From positions 1 to 55,462 of the forward strand of contig JBAOKB010000067.1 of NCBI GenBank assembly GCA_037044905.1: 55,462 bases of DNA, in the 5' to 3' direction. The stretch comes from Hortaea werneckii. Taxonomy: Eukaryota > Ascomycota > Dothideomycetes > Mycosphaerellales > Teratosphaeriaceae. Position numbers and translations under genes: made by a program. Shown piece after piece: positions 31,510-41,751 of the stretch. The notes beneath the pieces were generated by a model. The model did not search any database, was not told the DNA's origin, and worked only from the letters and a program-made list of their open reading frames with translations. Every line of letters starts with the position of its first letter. Within the stretch, counting starts at the first letter, position 1.

Positions 31510-33011
31510 ATGCCTCGCTACACCATAACCCCCTGGCGGCACCAGCGCGACCTCCTCGAAGTCCGCGCCCAGCTCTACCCTCAGCACACCTCCAATCCCT
31601 CCACCGTCCCGCCTCAGCAACCCCACCAGGACATGAGACGCCACGCCGTCGACCGGATCCTCGCATGGAAACTCCGGGGCAACCTCCCGCACGCGGTGGA
31701 GAGTACGGCGCTCCTAGTCGACGCCATCTTACACCATCATCAGCAACAACAACAGCGACCACAAATATCCCCTTCTAACAACATCACCACCAATACCACC
31801 AGAGACCCAACCCAACCCCCCGCATCAGCCCCCGCATCCACCTTCGCCCTCCGCGCCGTCTACTCCGCAGCCTTCACCCGCTTCGTGACGGGGTTCTGCG
31901 ACATCGGGCGCTCGCGCTCCAACGCATTAACACCCGCCAGTATGCTGGAAATCGCACGACAGATAGAAATGCCAGCCTCCTTTGTGGGCCTGCGACACGA
32001 AGCGACGCATGAGGAGCTGCCGGCGCTGGGGAGGCTGGTAGGCGCGTGTGCGGAGGCGTTGGAGTGGTTGTGGGGGAGTTATTGGAGTCGGTTGGGAGGG
32101 ATGGGAGAGGAGAAGGGAGGGGGAGGGGGGCAAGTGGTAGCAGGGATGGACGGGGGCGGGACGGGAAGGGAGGCTGCAGGGGATCTGAGGGCGGTGAAGG
32201 AAGAGGCGGGACGGTTGCTGAGGAATTATAGGGGTCTGAGACGCGAGGCGTTTAAGCGGAAACGACAGAATTCCCGCGAGCATCGGGTGGAGGTTGAGAG
32301 CGTGGGGAAGGCTTGTGGGGAGCTTTGTCGTGGAAGTGAGGCACGGGTGCATGCGGTCGTGGGAGTGCTTGTGGATGAGAAATTGTTACTCCCTTCTAAT
32401 CGCGAGTGAGTACATTGGGGACGACTTGGAGTCCTTGCCTCCTTGCAAGACTGAGATTGCGATGCTAATGCTATGATAGGCTTGGTGCGGCAATGGGCCC
32501 TGCGATTACACTATGGTCTAATCTTCTGGATCTACTTGCCACGACTATTCCGGATTTCCGCCCGACTCTCATCCGCCACTCCCTTTCCGTCCTCTCCGCC
32601 GCAGACGGCGCTTCAGCTAATGCGGCCCAGGACGCCGACGCAGAGGGCTTATACCTCTGGACGTGGCAGTTCCTCGAATCCGAAGGCGAGCATGGTGATG
32701 TCCTGACATTAAGATGGTGTTGTCTTTACCCAGGATACTGGACCACGAAGCTAGGCGAGGACATACTCGCGAGAAGTGACGCCGAATTTGTTCACGTTTG
32801 GAAGGGTTTATTCGAGTCTAGTGCTCTGCGAGACGCTGATGTTGTTGTCTCGGAGAATGTCCAATCGGAAACCCAGCAGAGGGTTGAGATGAATGGTCCT
32901 CAAGATGGCGAGCGTGGAGATAGCAGCGTTTCGAACCCGAACGAACCCAGTCTTGGTGGGTGGCGGCGTGCGGTCGTGCCGCCAAGTGTACCGATAGGCA
33001 TTGTAGCATAG
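31510..33011 (+). CDS. LAS1: Las1 pre-rRNA endonuclease (two exons)
   Basis: Nucleolar HEPN-family endoribonuclease that, with the kinase Grc3, cleaves ITS2 of pre-rRNA at site C2 in 60S biogenesis. The N-terminus TPWRHQRDLLEVRAQLY and the block ITRFVTGF-like/PASFVGLRHEATHEELPAL match the family. RHEATH near residue 160 fits the HEPN catalytic motif R-hydrophobic-x3-H. Next comes LEWLWGSYW, the conserved helix after the active site. The intron is 32406-32479 (GTGAGT...GATAG, 74 bp). Joining at Glu gives NRELGAAMG, and the protein is 475 residues. A Gly/Lys-rich low-complexity region around residue 200 and the variable C-terminus are expected for this fast-evolving protein. It converges on TRS31. 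Confidence 0.9.
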
Positions 33012-33199
33012 CCTGAAAGATACAGGCCTTTGCCCTCGAAGCGCGTGTATCTCATTGTGCAATCGTATCATTCCGCCGTGATCCATGTCGTACGCGGGAG
33101 GAGGCAAATAACACCCGGGGCCATTCCATCTCCCATCTACGCCGTCGCTTCAATCATCCAGCACATCGTTTACAACCTCCCGTACATCCTCTCCCTCTC

Positions 33200-33955
33200 T
33201 CATCCACCCGCCGCCTTCAGACCCTCCTCCCTCTCAACCACACTATCCCGAAACCTCACCAGAAAGATCGTCTTGCCGGGCCACATCTCATCGCCCTCGG
33301 CCCAATGCGCCGTAACCCCCTGTCCCTCCTCGGTCCCAAACCCCGCCGCATCACAGACGCCTTCGATGATCCCCGCCACGAACGCAGCACAGTTCAACTG
33401 GCTCATCTCCTTCGGGATGGAGATATACGTGTTGACTAGGGGCTCATTATCAATAATCATGTACTCGTTTTTCTTCGTCGTGCTCTGCTCGAGGGCGTCG
33501 GCGGGTCGGCCGAAGAGGAGCCGATACAGCGGTCCGTGGATGAACTGCAGGAGCTCGAGGATCCGGGTCGGGCGAGTGGCTTGGCCGCCTCCTTTCGTCC
33601 CGGCGGATCCCTGCTGGCCCTGTCGGTAGAGGAGGAGGTCGAGGAATTTCAGACCTAAGGGGTATCCGGCGCGGTTGAGCCGCGTTTCGATCTCGGACAC
33701 GCTGCCGGACCGCGCGTGGTGGTAGGTGATGATGGTGTTGAAGAGGTGGGCGAAGGCGGAGAGCGAGGTGGTGGGCGGCGCGCGGGAGAGGTTCCGGTCG
33801 TAGATGGTTTTCCGTGAGGAGGGGTATCGCAGACTCGGCTGGAAGGGTTTCGGTGGTGCCAGAGGGACTACGTTGCTGTCCTTGAAATCGACGCCCGGCG
33901 GTTGGACGCCGTACATGCCATTGCTGGAGTGCGAGTCGGATGTTGGAGCGGGCAT
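33200..33955 (-). CDS. TRS31: TRAPP complex subunit Trs31 (TRAPPC5)
   Basis: Core subunit of the TRAPP tethering complexes that activate Rab Ypt1/Rab1 at the ER-Golgi and Golgi. The Bet3-fold sequence is well conserved: YDRNLSR, SLSAFAHLFNTIITY, GLKFLDLLLYRQ, RILELLQFIHGPLYRLLFG, EYMIIDNEPLVNTYISIPKE, LNCAAFVAGIIEGVCDAAGF and the final TIFLVRF. The open frame begins with GTG at 33964; I use the first ATG at 33955 (MPAPTSDSHSS), giving 251 residues. That is slightly longer than the yeast or human subunits because of an unstructured N-terminal extension of about 50 residues. No intron is needed. It converges with LAS1 (188 bp between stops). Confidence 0.93.
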   Translation of the reverse strand: MPAPTSDSHSSNGMYGVQPPGVDFKDSNVVPLAPPKPFQPSLRYPSSRKTIYDRNLSRAPPTTSLSAFAHLFNTIITYHHARSGSVSEIETRLNRAGYPLGLKFLDLLLYRQGQQGSAGTKGGGQATRPTRILELLQFIHGPLYRLLFGRPADALEQSTTKKNEYMIIDNEPLVNTYISIPKEMSQLNCAAFVAGIIEGVCDAAGFGTEEGQGVTAHWAEGDEMWPGKTIFLVRFRDSVVEREEGLKAAGG

Positions 33956-35408
33956 GGTCGCCACGGCTCACATGCCCGCGATCGCTTGCAGAAGTTGGGG
34001 GAGAGGCAGAGGGATGAAGCTTTACGCTTTCGTCCTCACGGCAGCGTGACTACCTAGGTACAGTGCTAGGTACTATGTAGATGGACCTTGATATCACGTG
34101 GCTTTGGCCAATTCGAGTAATGCGCTTCCAGGTTGGAACTACCAGCGATGCAAGCATGCCTCAGGCTATAAATCCCACATGAATGCATTCGGCCGTGAAT
34201 CGCACGGCGTGCCCCTCGTTACGGCGCGGCGGGGATTCTCAGCAGCAGGACGAGGGCCCCAACAAACCACTCAACTTATCAATGGCATTTCTGCCCAGTT
34301 CTGTAATCTCTCCTCCAAACTATTCTTCTCGCCATGACTTCACCTATGCTCCATGTTTCCTCTCGTCTGTCGCAATCATGGCAGATTGGTCCTGGCGTCA
34401 GAGTTACGGCGGCAGATTCCAGATTGGACGCTCACGGCAAAACACCGTCCGTCGGACTCGGGGCTGGATTCCAAATCCGGCTGAATGATCTGTGATCGCA
34501 AGCTTTGCTGAGTTCATAGACATGGCGATGCACCACGCCCCGGACTCTCTTCTGCGCTGCCACCTGGATATAGACCAACGGGAGCTGATCTGAGGCGGTC
34601 AGATCAGACATGCGACACCCAGGACAGGCGATGCACACGCAACCTGACGAGAACAGCGGCTATCAATGGACGATGGGCTGAGGGCTGACAGCCTCAGGTC
34701 TCGTTCTCCGGACCCGGCCCGTCCGTGGGAGCGGGCGCTGAGAGGGCGCTTGACGCAAGAATAGGCAGCTGGCCATTCCTCTTCCGGACAAAGCGCGATG
34801 GATTCGAAGCATGTGAAAGCGCTCGGACCAGGCTCGTGTGCTTCCCAAGGTTCCCCTCTCGATGCAAGACGAGACTCTGATGAGACAGACTTGCGAGGCA
34901 GCTGGAGGACAGAGCAGAGCTGAGCTGTCAGATCTTGTCTGTCTGTCCGTCTGTCTATTTGCACCGTGAATGAGAATCGCGACACTGCCTCATCCGCTTC
35001 TCTGGTGAATCTCGCATGCAGCATCGGACACTTCCGCTCTCGGCGACTTACATGTGATCGCACGCGCTGAATACCTACCTGGTAACCACCGCTGCATCAT
35101 CGCCCGACGCACGAGACAGCCCAGCAACCACGGCGAAGCCGAATTCCGCCCCTTCTTCACATGCTGCTGATTACCTACCGCTCGCTGTCTTGTGATTCTG
35201 CTCCCGCTGCGCTGGACGCGCATCACATCACCACTTCGCACTCCAAACTGCCGGGATTCCACCTCGTCAGCTTTCTACTTCATCTGCCCTGCTTCTTTCC
35301 TCCATCCACTCCCCGAGCCGTCGCTTCTTTCTCGACCCTGCCCAACCACCCGTCCTGACCACTTCTTGATATCGGCTTTTCCACCTACCTCGAACTCGGA
35401 CCCCCAAC
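33956..35408. other. Divergent intergenic TRS31 / PARG
   Basis: About 1.45 kb between divergent genes. Visible oddities are a CTAGGTAC-type repeat pair around 34,052-34,075 and a TCTGTCTGTCCGTCTGTC run near 34,938. No protein gene is supported; frames of 60-150 codons here show no family pattern. Confidence 0.5.
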
Positions 35409-37202
35409 ATGGGACGAGATCATCCAACAGTGACGGTCATCCCCAACGCCAACCGCCGCCAGGAGCGAGCGAAACGAGCCAAAGAGACCGTACATCGCAT
35501 CGTCCCCGACGTGCTTCGCTCATGTCCACGAGCACGCCATGGCATACACAAGGCTGAACTCATCGTCGACCCGGACACCAACACCCCTCGAGGTTCTTCT
35601 ACCGCGCTCGCGAACGCGGCTATCTATGATGGCCCCAGAATCAAAGTCCAATGTTCAGACACGCTCAAAGCCGCCGCCAAATTAAGCGAAAAGCCATTCA
35701 CGTCTAAGCGCACCGCTCCTACATTGAAGACGACGAGAGAAGGCCAGAAGAATAACGTCGCTATCCTCAACATGGCCTCGCCTGTAAGACCTGGCGGTGG
35801 CTTCCTTGACGGCGCCAACAGCCAGGAAGAATTCATTTGCGCGCGATCGACATTATATCCTTCCCTTTGGGATTCGTTCTACCGGTTACCTGAACTAGGC
35901 GGGGTCTGGACTCCCGATGTACTCGTATTCCGCGATAGCTCCCCGGATGCGATTGAATTGACCAAGCGGGACCGTTATTTCGTGGATGTTATTTCGGCAG
36001 GCATGTTTAGATTCCCCGACAACAATCGCATTCGCGCCTCCGACGACAAGCTTGACAGCGCATGCACCTGCGGTGTCAGCTATTGCGATCGCGACCGTGA
36101 GCTCGTGACCAGGAAGATGAAGTCTGTGCTTCGCATCGCCCAATCGAAAGGAGCCGAGAAGCTCATTCTAGGCGCCTGGGGCTGTGGCGCCTATGGGAAT
36201 CCAGTCAAAGAGGTGGCAAAGCTTTGGCGGAAAGTCATTGCTGGCAGTCCACGTCAAAGAAGGCCTAACAGCGAGCGATGGGAAGGGATTCAAGAGGTCA
36301 TCTTCGCCATCCCTGACCGCTCCATGCTACGTGAGTTCCAGCAAGCATTTGAAGGGGTCTTAGCCACCGACCTCCCAACTCCACCTCCAGAACCAGCGAC
36401 CACAGTTGAGAAAGACGCCGGCGCTGCTGCTGCTGCTACTGCCGAGATCCTTCCAGCTCCCATAGATCCAGAGAAGGACTTTGCCGAACTCGTCGACAAG
36501 ATCCAAGAAACCGAGCTCCAGCTCGAACAAATGACCAACCCCCGCTCCCGCGCCCGCATACGAGACATCCTCGCCTCGCTCAACCGCGAGCTCGCCCAGG
36601 GCATGGCCGCCAAGCAAGCCATAGCCGACGAAGACTTTACGCGATCCGGCGACGAACAGCCGGACGCGGACCTCTCGTCGGAGAACGACCTCGTGCTCGT
36701 CGCCAGCCACGAAGGCAACAGCATCTACAACTTCGACGAGCACGACCTCCCTTCCTCCTCGACCGACTCCGGCTGCGAAACCAGCGAACTCTACGATTTC
36801 CGGCTACACCACCGTCCCGTCTCCTCTTCTACGACGACAGCAGCCATGACGGCCGCACCCGCCCTCGACGACCACCTCCCCTCACACTCGGAACCGGACC
36901 TCGACGACGAAGACAACGACGCCGACCTCATCGACGGCGCCTACACCGCCATCCTGCACCCGAGCCCCCGCTTCGACGCCAAGACCGGCTGGTTCAGCGG
37001 CAGCATCGACGAGTTCCACGGTTTCCTCAAGGGCAGCAACGGGGGACCGCGGCTGATGAGTCGCGCGAGCCCCGTTCTGCGACCCGAGGAGAGTGCTGCG
37101 GGTCTCGCGGGCCAGGGGATCGACGAGTTGGTTTTGGAGGGGTATTTGGGGCGGTATGGGGATGGGAGTCGTGATGATGGTGGTAGGCAGGAGGGGGTGT
37201 AG
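35409..37202 (+). CDS. Bacterial-type poly(ADP-ribose) glycohydrolase
   Basis: Single-exon protein of 597 residues whose first 330 match the microbial-type PARG family (macrodomain fold, DUF2263/TIGR02452). The diagnostic loops are ASPVRPGGGFLDGANSQEE near residue 125 and LILGAWGCGAYGNP near residue 260. The GGG plus QEE pair forms the catalytic PARG signature, with the second glutamate as general acid/base. VWTPDVLVFRD and the DVISAG segment also match. Between them is a cysteine insert, ACTCGVSYCDRDRE, which could be structural. The C-terminal 270 residues are an acidic, Pro/Ser/Thr-rich, mostly disordered extension with one possible coiled coil (residues about 365-410). The expected reaction is hydrolysis of poly(ADP-ribose) to ADP-ribose in nucleus or cytosol. 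Confidence 0.87.
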   Translation: MGRDHPTVTVIPNANRRQERAKRAKETVHRIVPDVLRSCPRARHGIHKAELIVDPDTNTPRGSSTALANAAIYDGPRIKVQCSDTLKAAAKLSEKPFTSKRTAPTLKTTREGQKNNVAILNMASPVRPGGGFLDGANSQEEFICARSTLYPSLWDSFYRLPELGGVWTPDVLVFRDSSPDAIELTKRDRYFVDVISAGMFRFPDNNRIRASDDKLDSACTCGVSYCDRDRELVTRKMKSVLRIAQSKGAEKLILGAWGCGAYGNPVKEVAKLWRKVIAGSPRQRRPNSERWEGIQEVIFAIPDRSMLREFQQAFEGVLATDLPTPPPEPATTVEKDAGAAAAATAEILPAPIDPEKDFAELVDKIQETELQLEQMTNPRSRARIRDILASLNRELAQGMAAKQAIADEDFTRSGDEQPDADLSSENDLVLVASHEGNSIYNFDEHDLPSSSTDSGCETSELYDFRLHHRPVSSSTTTAAMTAAPALDDHLPSHSEPDLDDEDNDADLIDGAYTAILHPSPRFDAKTGWFSGSIDEFHGFLKGSNGGPRLMSRASPVLRPEESAAGLAGQGIDELVLEGYLGRYGDGSRDDGGRQEGV

Positions 37203-37380
37203 GGTTGTGTGACTCCGTTTGCCGCTGGGGGATGGATCGGAAAAGGGAGGAAGGGAAAAATGGGGAGGGGAGGGTTTGCTCATTGTGGACCAGAGCTGCC
37301 CCTTGAGAGAACCCGGGGGGCGCTGGAGGTGGAAAAGGATCTATTACTTCCCCTTTTTCGACGTCCCCGCTTTTGTTGAT

Positions 37381-37418
<38 letters not shown>
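37381..37418 (+). repeat. Poly-G homopolymer, 38 nt
   Basis: An uninterrupted run of 38 guanines lies 178 bp after the PARG stop codon. It can in principle form stacked G-quadruplexes. Such a length is hard to sequence and assemble, so the exact count is uncertain. Confidence 0.9.
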
Positions 37419-37419
<1 letters not shown>

Positions 37420-37587
37420 ACTGGGCTCGTCGCACACTCAGCAACGCTGCCCACGGACTGCCCGTTTTCGCCATTACGCTTTTTTTCTGTTTCCTTTATA
37501 TTGCTTGGGATTCTGGTGGATGTTTTTAGGGACATGGGACTTTCCCTTTTTTTTCTTTTCTTTTTTTAGCGATGGGGTTCAAAGGTG

Positions 37588-37612
37588 TTTTTTTTTTTTT
37601 TTTTTTTTTTTT
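37588..37612 (+). repeat. Poly-T homopolymer, 25 nt
   Basis: An uninterrupted run of 25 thymines lies about 170 bp beyond the poly-G tract and opposite it in composition. It is not tied to any gene I can see. Confidence 0.85.
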
Positions 37613-38312
37613 GGTCCGAAGTCACTCCTTTGTTTTTACGACAACAGAGGAGGGGAGAGAGAACGAAGCGAAATACAGTCCTTTCATCTTTTATTATCGT
37701 TTAGCGTAGCAGCGATCTTCGGTTCTCTTTTTGGAAGAAGGGGTAAGGGGAAGATAGAATACGGGATTTCTGCGGCGCGGGATGGGAGGGTTGGAAAGGG
37801 TACTGGTTGTTAGGCGTTGTGAATTGCTTCATAGCTAGGTCGTTTACCCGGTACAATTTAGTTGTATATCCTTCCTTTGGGAGTTGAACGGTCGGTATTT
37901 TCTTTTCAGATGGCTCCTCTCCCTTTCAATTTCCTTCCCCTCCTCCCCCCCTCTTGTTCTTTTTGCTTCTCATTCTTCATCTACAAAGAAACTCGTTCGG
38001 TCTTCTTAGAGTGAAGGGCATCGGGTAAGATTTCCATCGGACGTTGTTTGTGGAAGGGTTTGGTGGTCCATTTGTTCATGAAAAATGTAGCCGAGGTCCA
38101 AATCCCTTCCTAACTTTAACGACAACAACCGCGGAAGGTGTACTTAGATATCTGGAAACTTATTTGCTTATGTAGAAGATTACATCGTAGACATAAACGT
38201 CCTCTTCATTCGTTTCATTGGAGCCATTGTTTCTATGAAGGACTGCCATTCAACACGGATAATTGGTCAAGAAGAAAGCAAAGTATTGAAAATAAATCAC
38301 TAGAATAGATCC

Positions 38313-39008
38313 ATGCCCGCCCCTGGCTTCTGGCAATTCGCTCACCTATCCGACGCAACGAAAGATATGGGCTGGCTTGATCGTATTCCCCGCGCCACTA
38401 CCGGCCGCACCACCGATGGCAGCGGCGGCGGCAGCGGTGGCAACTTATACATCGGCGGCTTACACGCGCTCTACTCGCACCCTCACCTCCTGCGGGAAGC
38501 GAAGATCTCGCACATCCTCTCTGTAATAGACTTCGACATCTCCACCGAGGGGAGCTCCGCCGGGAAGCCAAAAGGCAGCGGCGATGGTGGTGTGCTGCAG
38601 GGGTACAAACATCTCATGATCCGGGAAGACGACGAGCCCAACGCGAACCTGCTGCAGCATTTCGAGACGACTAACCGATTCATCGACGAAGGACTACGAG
38701 CCGCGAAAGGAGGAAGCGGGGTATTCGTGCACTGTGCGATGGGCAAATCCCGCTCCGCGACCGTCTGCTGTGCCTACCTCATGTGGAAGTACGACCTCTC
38801 GCCCCCGGAAGCTTTACGGTGGGTGTGTGAGGGACGGCCGGTCTGTAGTCCTAACCCGGGGTTTATGGAGCAGTTGGGGGTTTGGAGACGGATGTTGGAT
38901 GTGCAGGATAGGACGGGGAGGGAAGGGGTCTACAGGGAGTGGGAGGCGAGTCGGTTTAGGGGGGATTACTGGGAGTGGGAGAAGAGGGGGAAGGGGGTGA
39001 AGCTTTGA
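38313..39008 (+). CDS. Dual-specificity phosphatase domain protein
   Basis: A 231-residue protein with a cysteine-based phosphatase domain. VFVHCAMGKSRSATVCCAYL near residue 140 is the HCxxGxSRS(A/T) P-loop. Cysteine is the nucleophile and the arginine binds phosphate. NLYIGGLHALYSH (about residue 48) is the DSP entry strand. The general acid aspartate would be in IREDDEPNANLLQHF (D-D-E-x-x-N, about residue 111). The arrangement resembles the catalytic half of Yvh1, but the Yvh1 C-terminal zinc-binding domain is absent and the protein ends in a basic tail. A small gene with no intron is predicted. The substrate is unknown; stress MAPK or rRNA-linked roles are only family analogies. Confidence 0.85.
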   Translation: MPAPGFWQFAHLSDATKDMGWLDRIPRATTGRTTDGSGGGSGGNLYIGGLHALYSHPHLLREAKISHILSVIDFDISTEGSSAGKPKGSGDGGVLQGYKHLMIREDDEPNANLLQHFETTNRFIDEGLRAAKGGSGVFVHCAMGKSRSATVCCAYLMWKYDLSPPEALRWVCEGRPVCSPNPGFMEQLGVWRRMLDVQDRTGREGVYREWEASRFRGDYWEWEKRGKGVKL

Positions 39009-41751
39009 GTGGTCCTTTTGTTAGGCGAGAGGCGGTGAGTTCTGCTTGATGATTCCGGAGCTGGTGTGCTTTGGATGAGGGTTCTTCGAGTGCATGGAGG
39101 AGATTGCCGGTGCACTTTCGCTCGACTTTCAAACTGGCGGTTGGCGGTGCCAGCTTCGAAACCGCTCAATGGTACGATATAAGCGTGCCGGAACCCTCTG
39201 ATCGACACGTCCCTCTGTCACTAAAGGGTATAATCGAGTCCTAGATTGCGCAATTCGAATGGATTGATCGTGTGCAAAGGATACAATCTAATGGCTCAGC
39301 GAAAACCGTTGGGCGACCCCTTCAACATGATCCTATCTGCAGCGGTTCTACAAGACTAGAACTTGACTGAACGTCCGTTGAGTGGCGGTGTGTCTTGCCA
39401 GTCAGGCTTGCCCTCATCATCATCAAGTCTTCCGAACTCTCAAAGCCCTCTAAGCGAGATTACCTCGGAATGAGCAATATTCGTAATAGGGGACCAAGAA
39501 TGTCTTCCTCACCTTCCACTTTCGGGTAGACAACGCCTAGGGTTCCCAGCACCGCCAACCTCTGCGGCTACCACAGCAGCCGAAGAGATCAACCCCACGG
39601 CACCACCACGAGCACCACTCCATCAAAGCCATAGGGTTAGGCCGCCTCGAAACCTATAGCTGACATCTCACGTTTGAAAAGCAACTTTGTTGCTAGCCTT
39701 TCAGGGACTAGAGACTCAAGCATGAGCGTCAACGCAATCACTAGGACGCTTGTATTTGAGCCTTGTGAGCAGCGAGATGGCGGTCAGGCTTTCTGAAGTG
39801 CACATACAAATCTGAATCACACCATTTTCTAACAGTCCTGTTTCCTCATGGCTGGTCGTACCAAAGAATAGAGCAGCTACAGTCATTTCGAGGAGGCGTT
39901 GATACATATGGTCTGACTCGTGCTCTTGCGGCGGGACGACGCATTGTCTATTTGTGTAGCTGCAGCAATCATCGGCCTCGGGAAAGTGAATACTTGCTCT
40001 TGAGGGGTTTCTTCGAACCCATCCTGGTGACTCGCCGCGACATGAACAGCTTGAGCGCCGTCAGAAGCATGAGTCGTTTGGCTCTCAAAATAACGATGGC
40101 GACCGTGACCAAAGGCATCGTCTGGCGCTCCAATCCAACTGGCGCTGTGATGAGCTTCGAAGACTACATCTTTACAAAAGCCTTTACGACGCACTGCGGT
40201 CACCTGGAGAATGGCACGATACCGGACCTATGATTTAAGATTCGAGAGCTCTTTGAGGGGGTACAAAGAATAGATTTTGCGCAAAAATAATCAGGATCCT
40301 CCTTGCTGGAGATCGGCTACCTGGGGGGTATATACGCCGCAGCAAGCGCAGTGAATTAATCCAGAATAATGGCGGCAACGAGGACGGGGATGCTTGCAGG
40401 GTGGGTCATATTTGGGTCTGAAGCAGAGGTCGGATCTCGGGAGCATGGGTACGCTTGTTGCAGTCGCCGCAGCCCATTGCAGCTATACCAACCGTTCTTC
40501 TGGAAATAGCCCGGTCTGCGTCTCAGCTTGCACGCAAGACCCTGAAATGGCGAAGAACGACCGTAGAATTCTAGATGAGTTTCGCTGTGTCGCATGCTCG
40601 AACAATTTGATATGTGAGTACGTCAAATGGGAAAGTAGGGTTACCAGCACTTGCTGGTGGAAAGGTGGATCACCGCTCGCCTCCGAATTATCGGGTCAGT
40701 ATGCATCGCATTATAGCTCACCATTGATGATTCGCTCAACTCCGATATATGTGTGCACGAAGAATGCGGCTGGCGGTGCTCTCGTTGAATCAGATGCATC
40801 TGCCTCCACTAACGGAGGCCGCTATGATCTGGGAAAAAGAGAGACTAAATCGCCTGTATGCGTCCGGCAGAGAGCATGGACTTCGACCATGGTGTATTCC
40901 AGATCATCTCCTTGAGTCGCCAGAGCGGCAGAGGATGCGCTAGCTAGCACGTTCAGAGTGGTGTGTACTGCGCTTATTGCTAACTGATAGTAATACCCGT
41001 CCAGGAAGCAGTTCGGGAAATAGATGGTGAAAGACGATCGTTCCCAGCCGTTGTTGGCGGTGCCCTGTATCTCGCCTACGAATTCATGAGTAGTGACCTC
41101 GGAGATCTACATATCTCTGCTGCGTCCGAGTATTCCCGCGGAAGCCGCTTTACCGTAGAACTTCAGATCACGTCCCAACCCGGAAATTCCTAGAAGCGCT
41201 AGAACACAGCCATCACCAACCGCGCAAAAAACTACTGCGACGATGATGACCTTGGGAAAAAGGCAAAGCCCGCCGCGCCACCAACGTCTCGACAAGGTTT
41301 GGTCGACACGAGTCGGGGACGTTCATTATGTACCGAGATGGAGCGGGCCGTTAGATGAGTGGTTTGCGGCCTCCGTGGCTGCATGGACCAGTGGAGTCCC
41401 AGATGCACGTCTTTCATCACCGCCATAGTGGATGGGGGTCCAAAGTCTATCTGCGTTGCCGGGTCTAGGGCTCAAGGGCACGTGGACCCTCCCAGAAGAC
41501 CGTCTCGTCCTCAATGCATGCAGGCGGCGGATAGTAGTGCCATCAACCGCCTGTACAGCCAACCGTGCCTCCCGATGCCGCATGACATGCCGGAACAATG
41601 GCGGCGGTGCTAGTCTTTGATCCTCGCCAGGTTGGAAGACTGGCGAGTATAACCACGCACGCTTCCCTGCTCTACAAGACCCTTCGAGTCCTTCCGTGAA
41701 ACCAGTGGCTTGCGTGTGGCATCTCTGATTCCGGAACTCTAAGCCTACACC
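39009..41751. other. Long intergenic region, no gene supported
   Basis: About 2.7 kb of DNA with only short frames. The longest, about 170 codons at 40394-40915, starts with a TTG and has no clear composition. The region may contain decayed sequences, and I did not identify a transposon end, tRNA or repeat. Confidence 0.5.

Larger units (their letters stand above)
37203..38312. other. Intergenic with homopolymer tracts
   Basis: About 1.1 kb with no gene. It contains a 38-nt G tract and a 25-nt T tract (listed separately), plus CT-rich flanks. Low-complexity frames through the G tract are translation artefacts. Confidence 0.7.

Noticed and set aside
37219..37813. Gly-rich and Phe-rich frames through the poly-G and poly-T tracts
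   Set aside because: Translation of homopolymers only.
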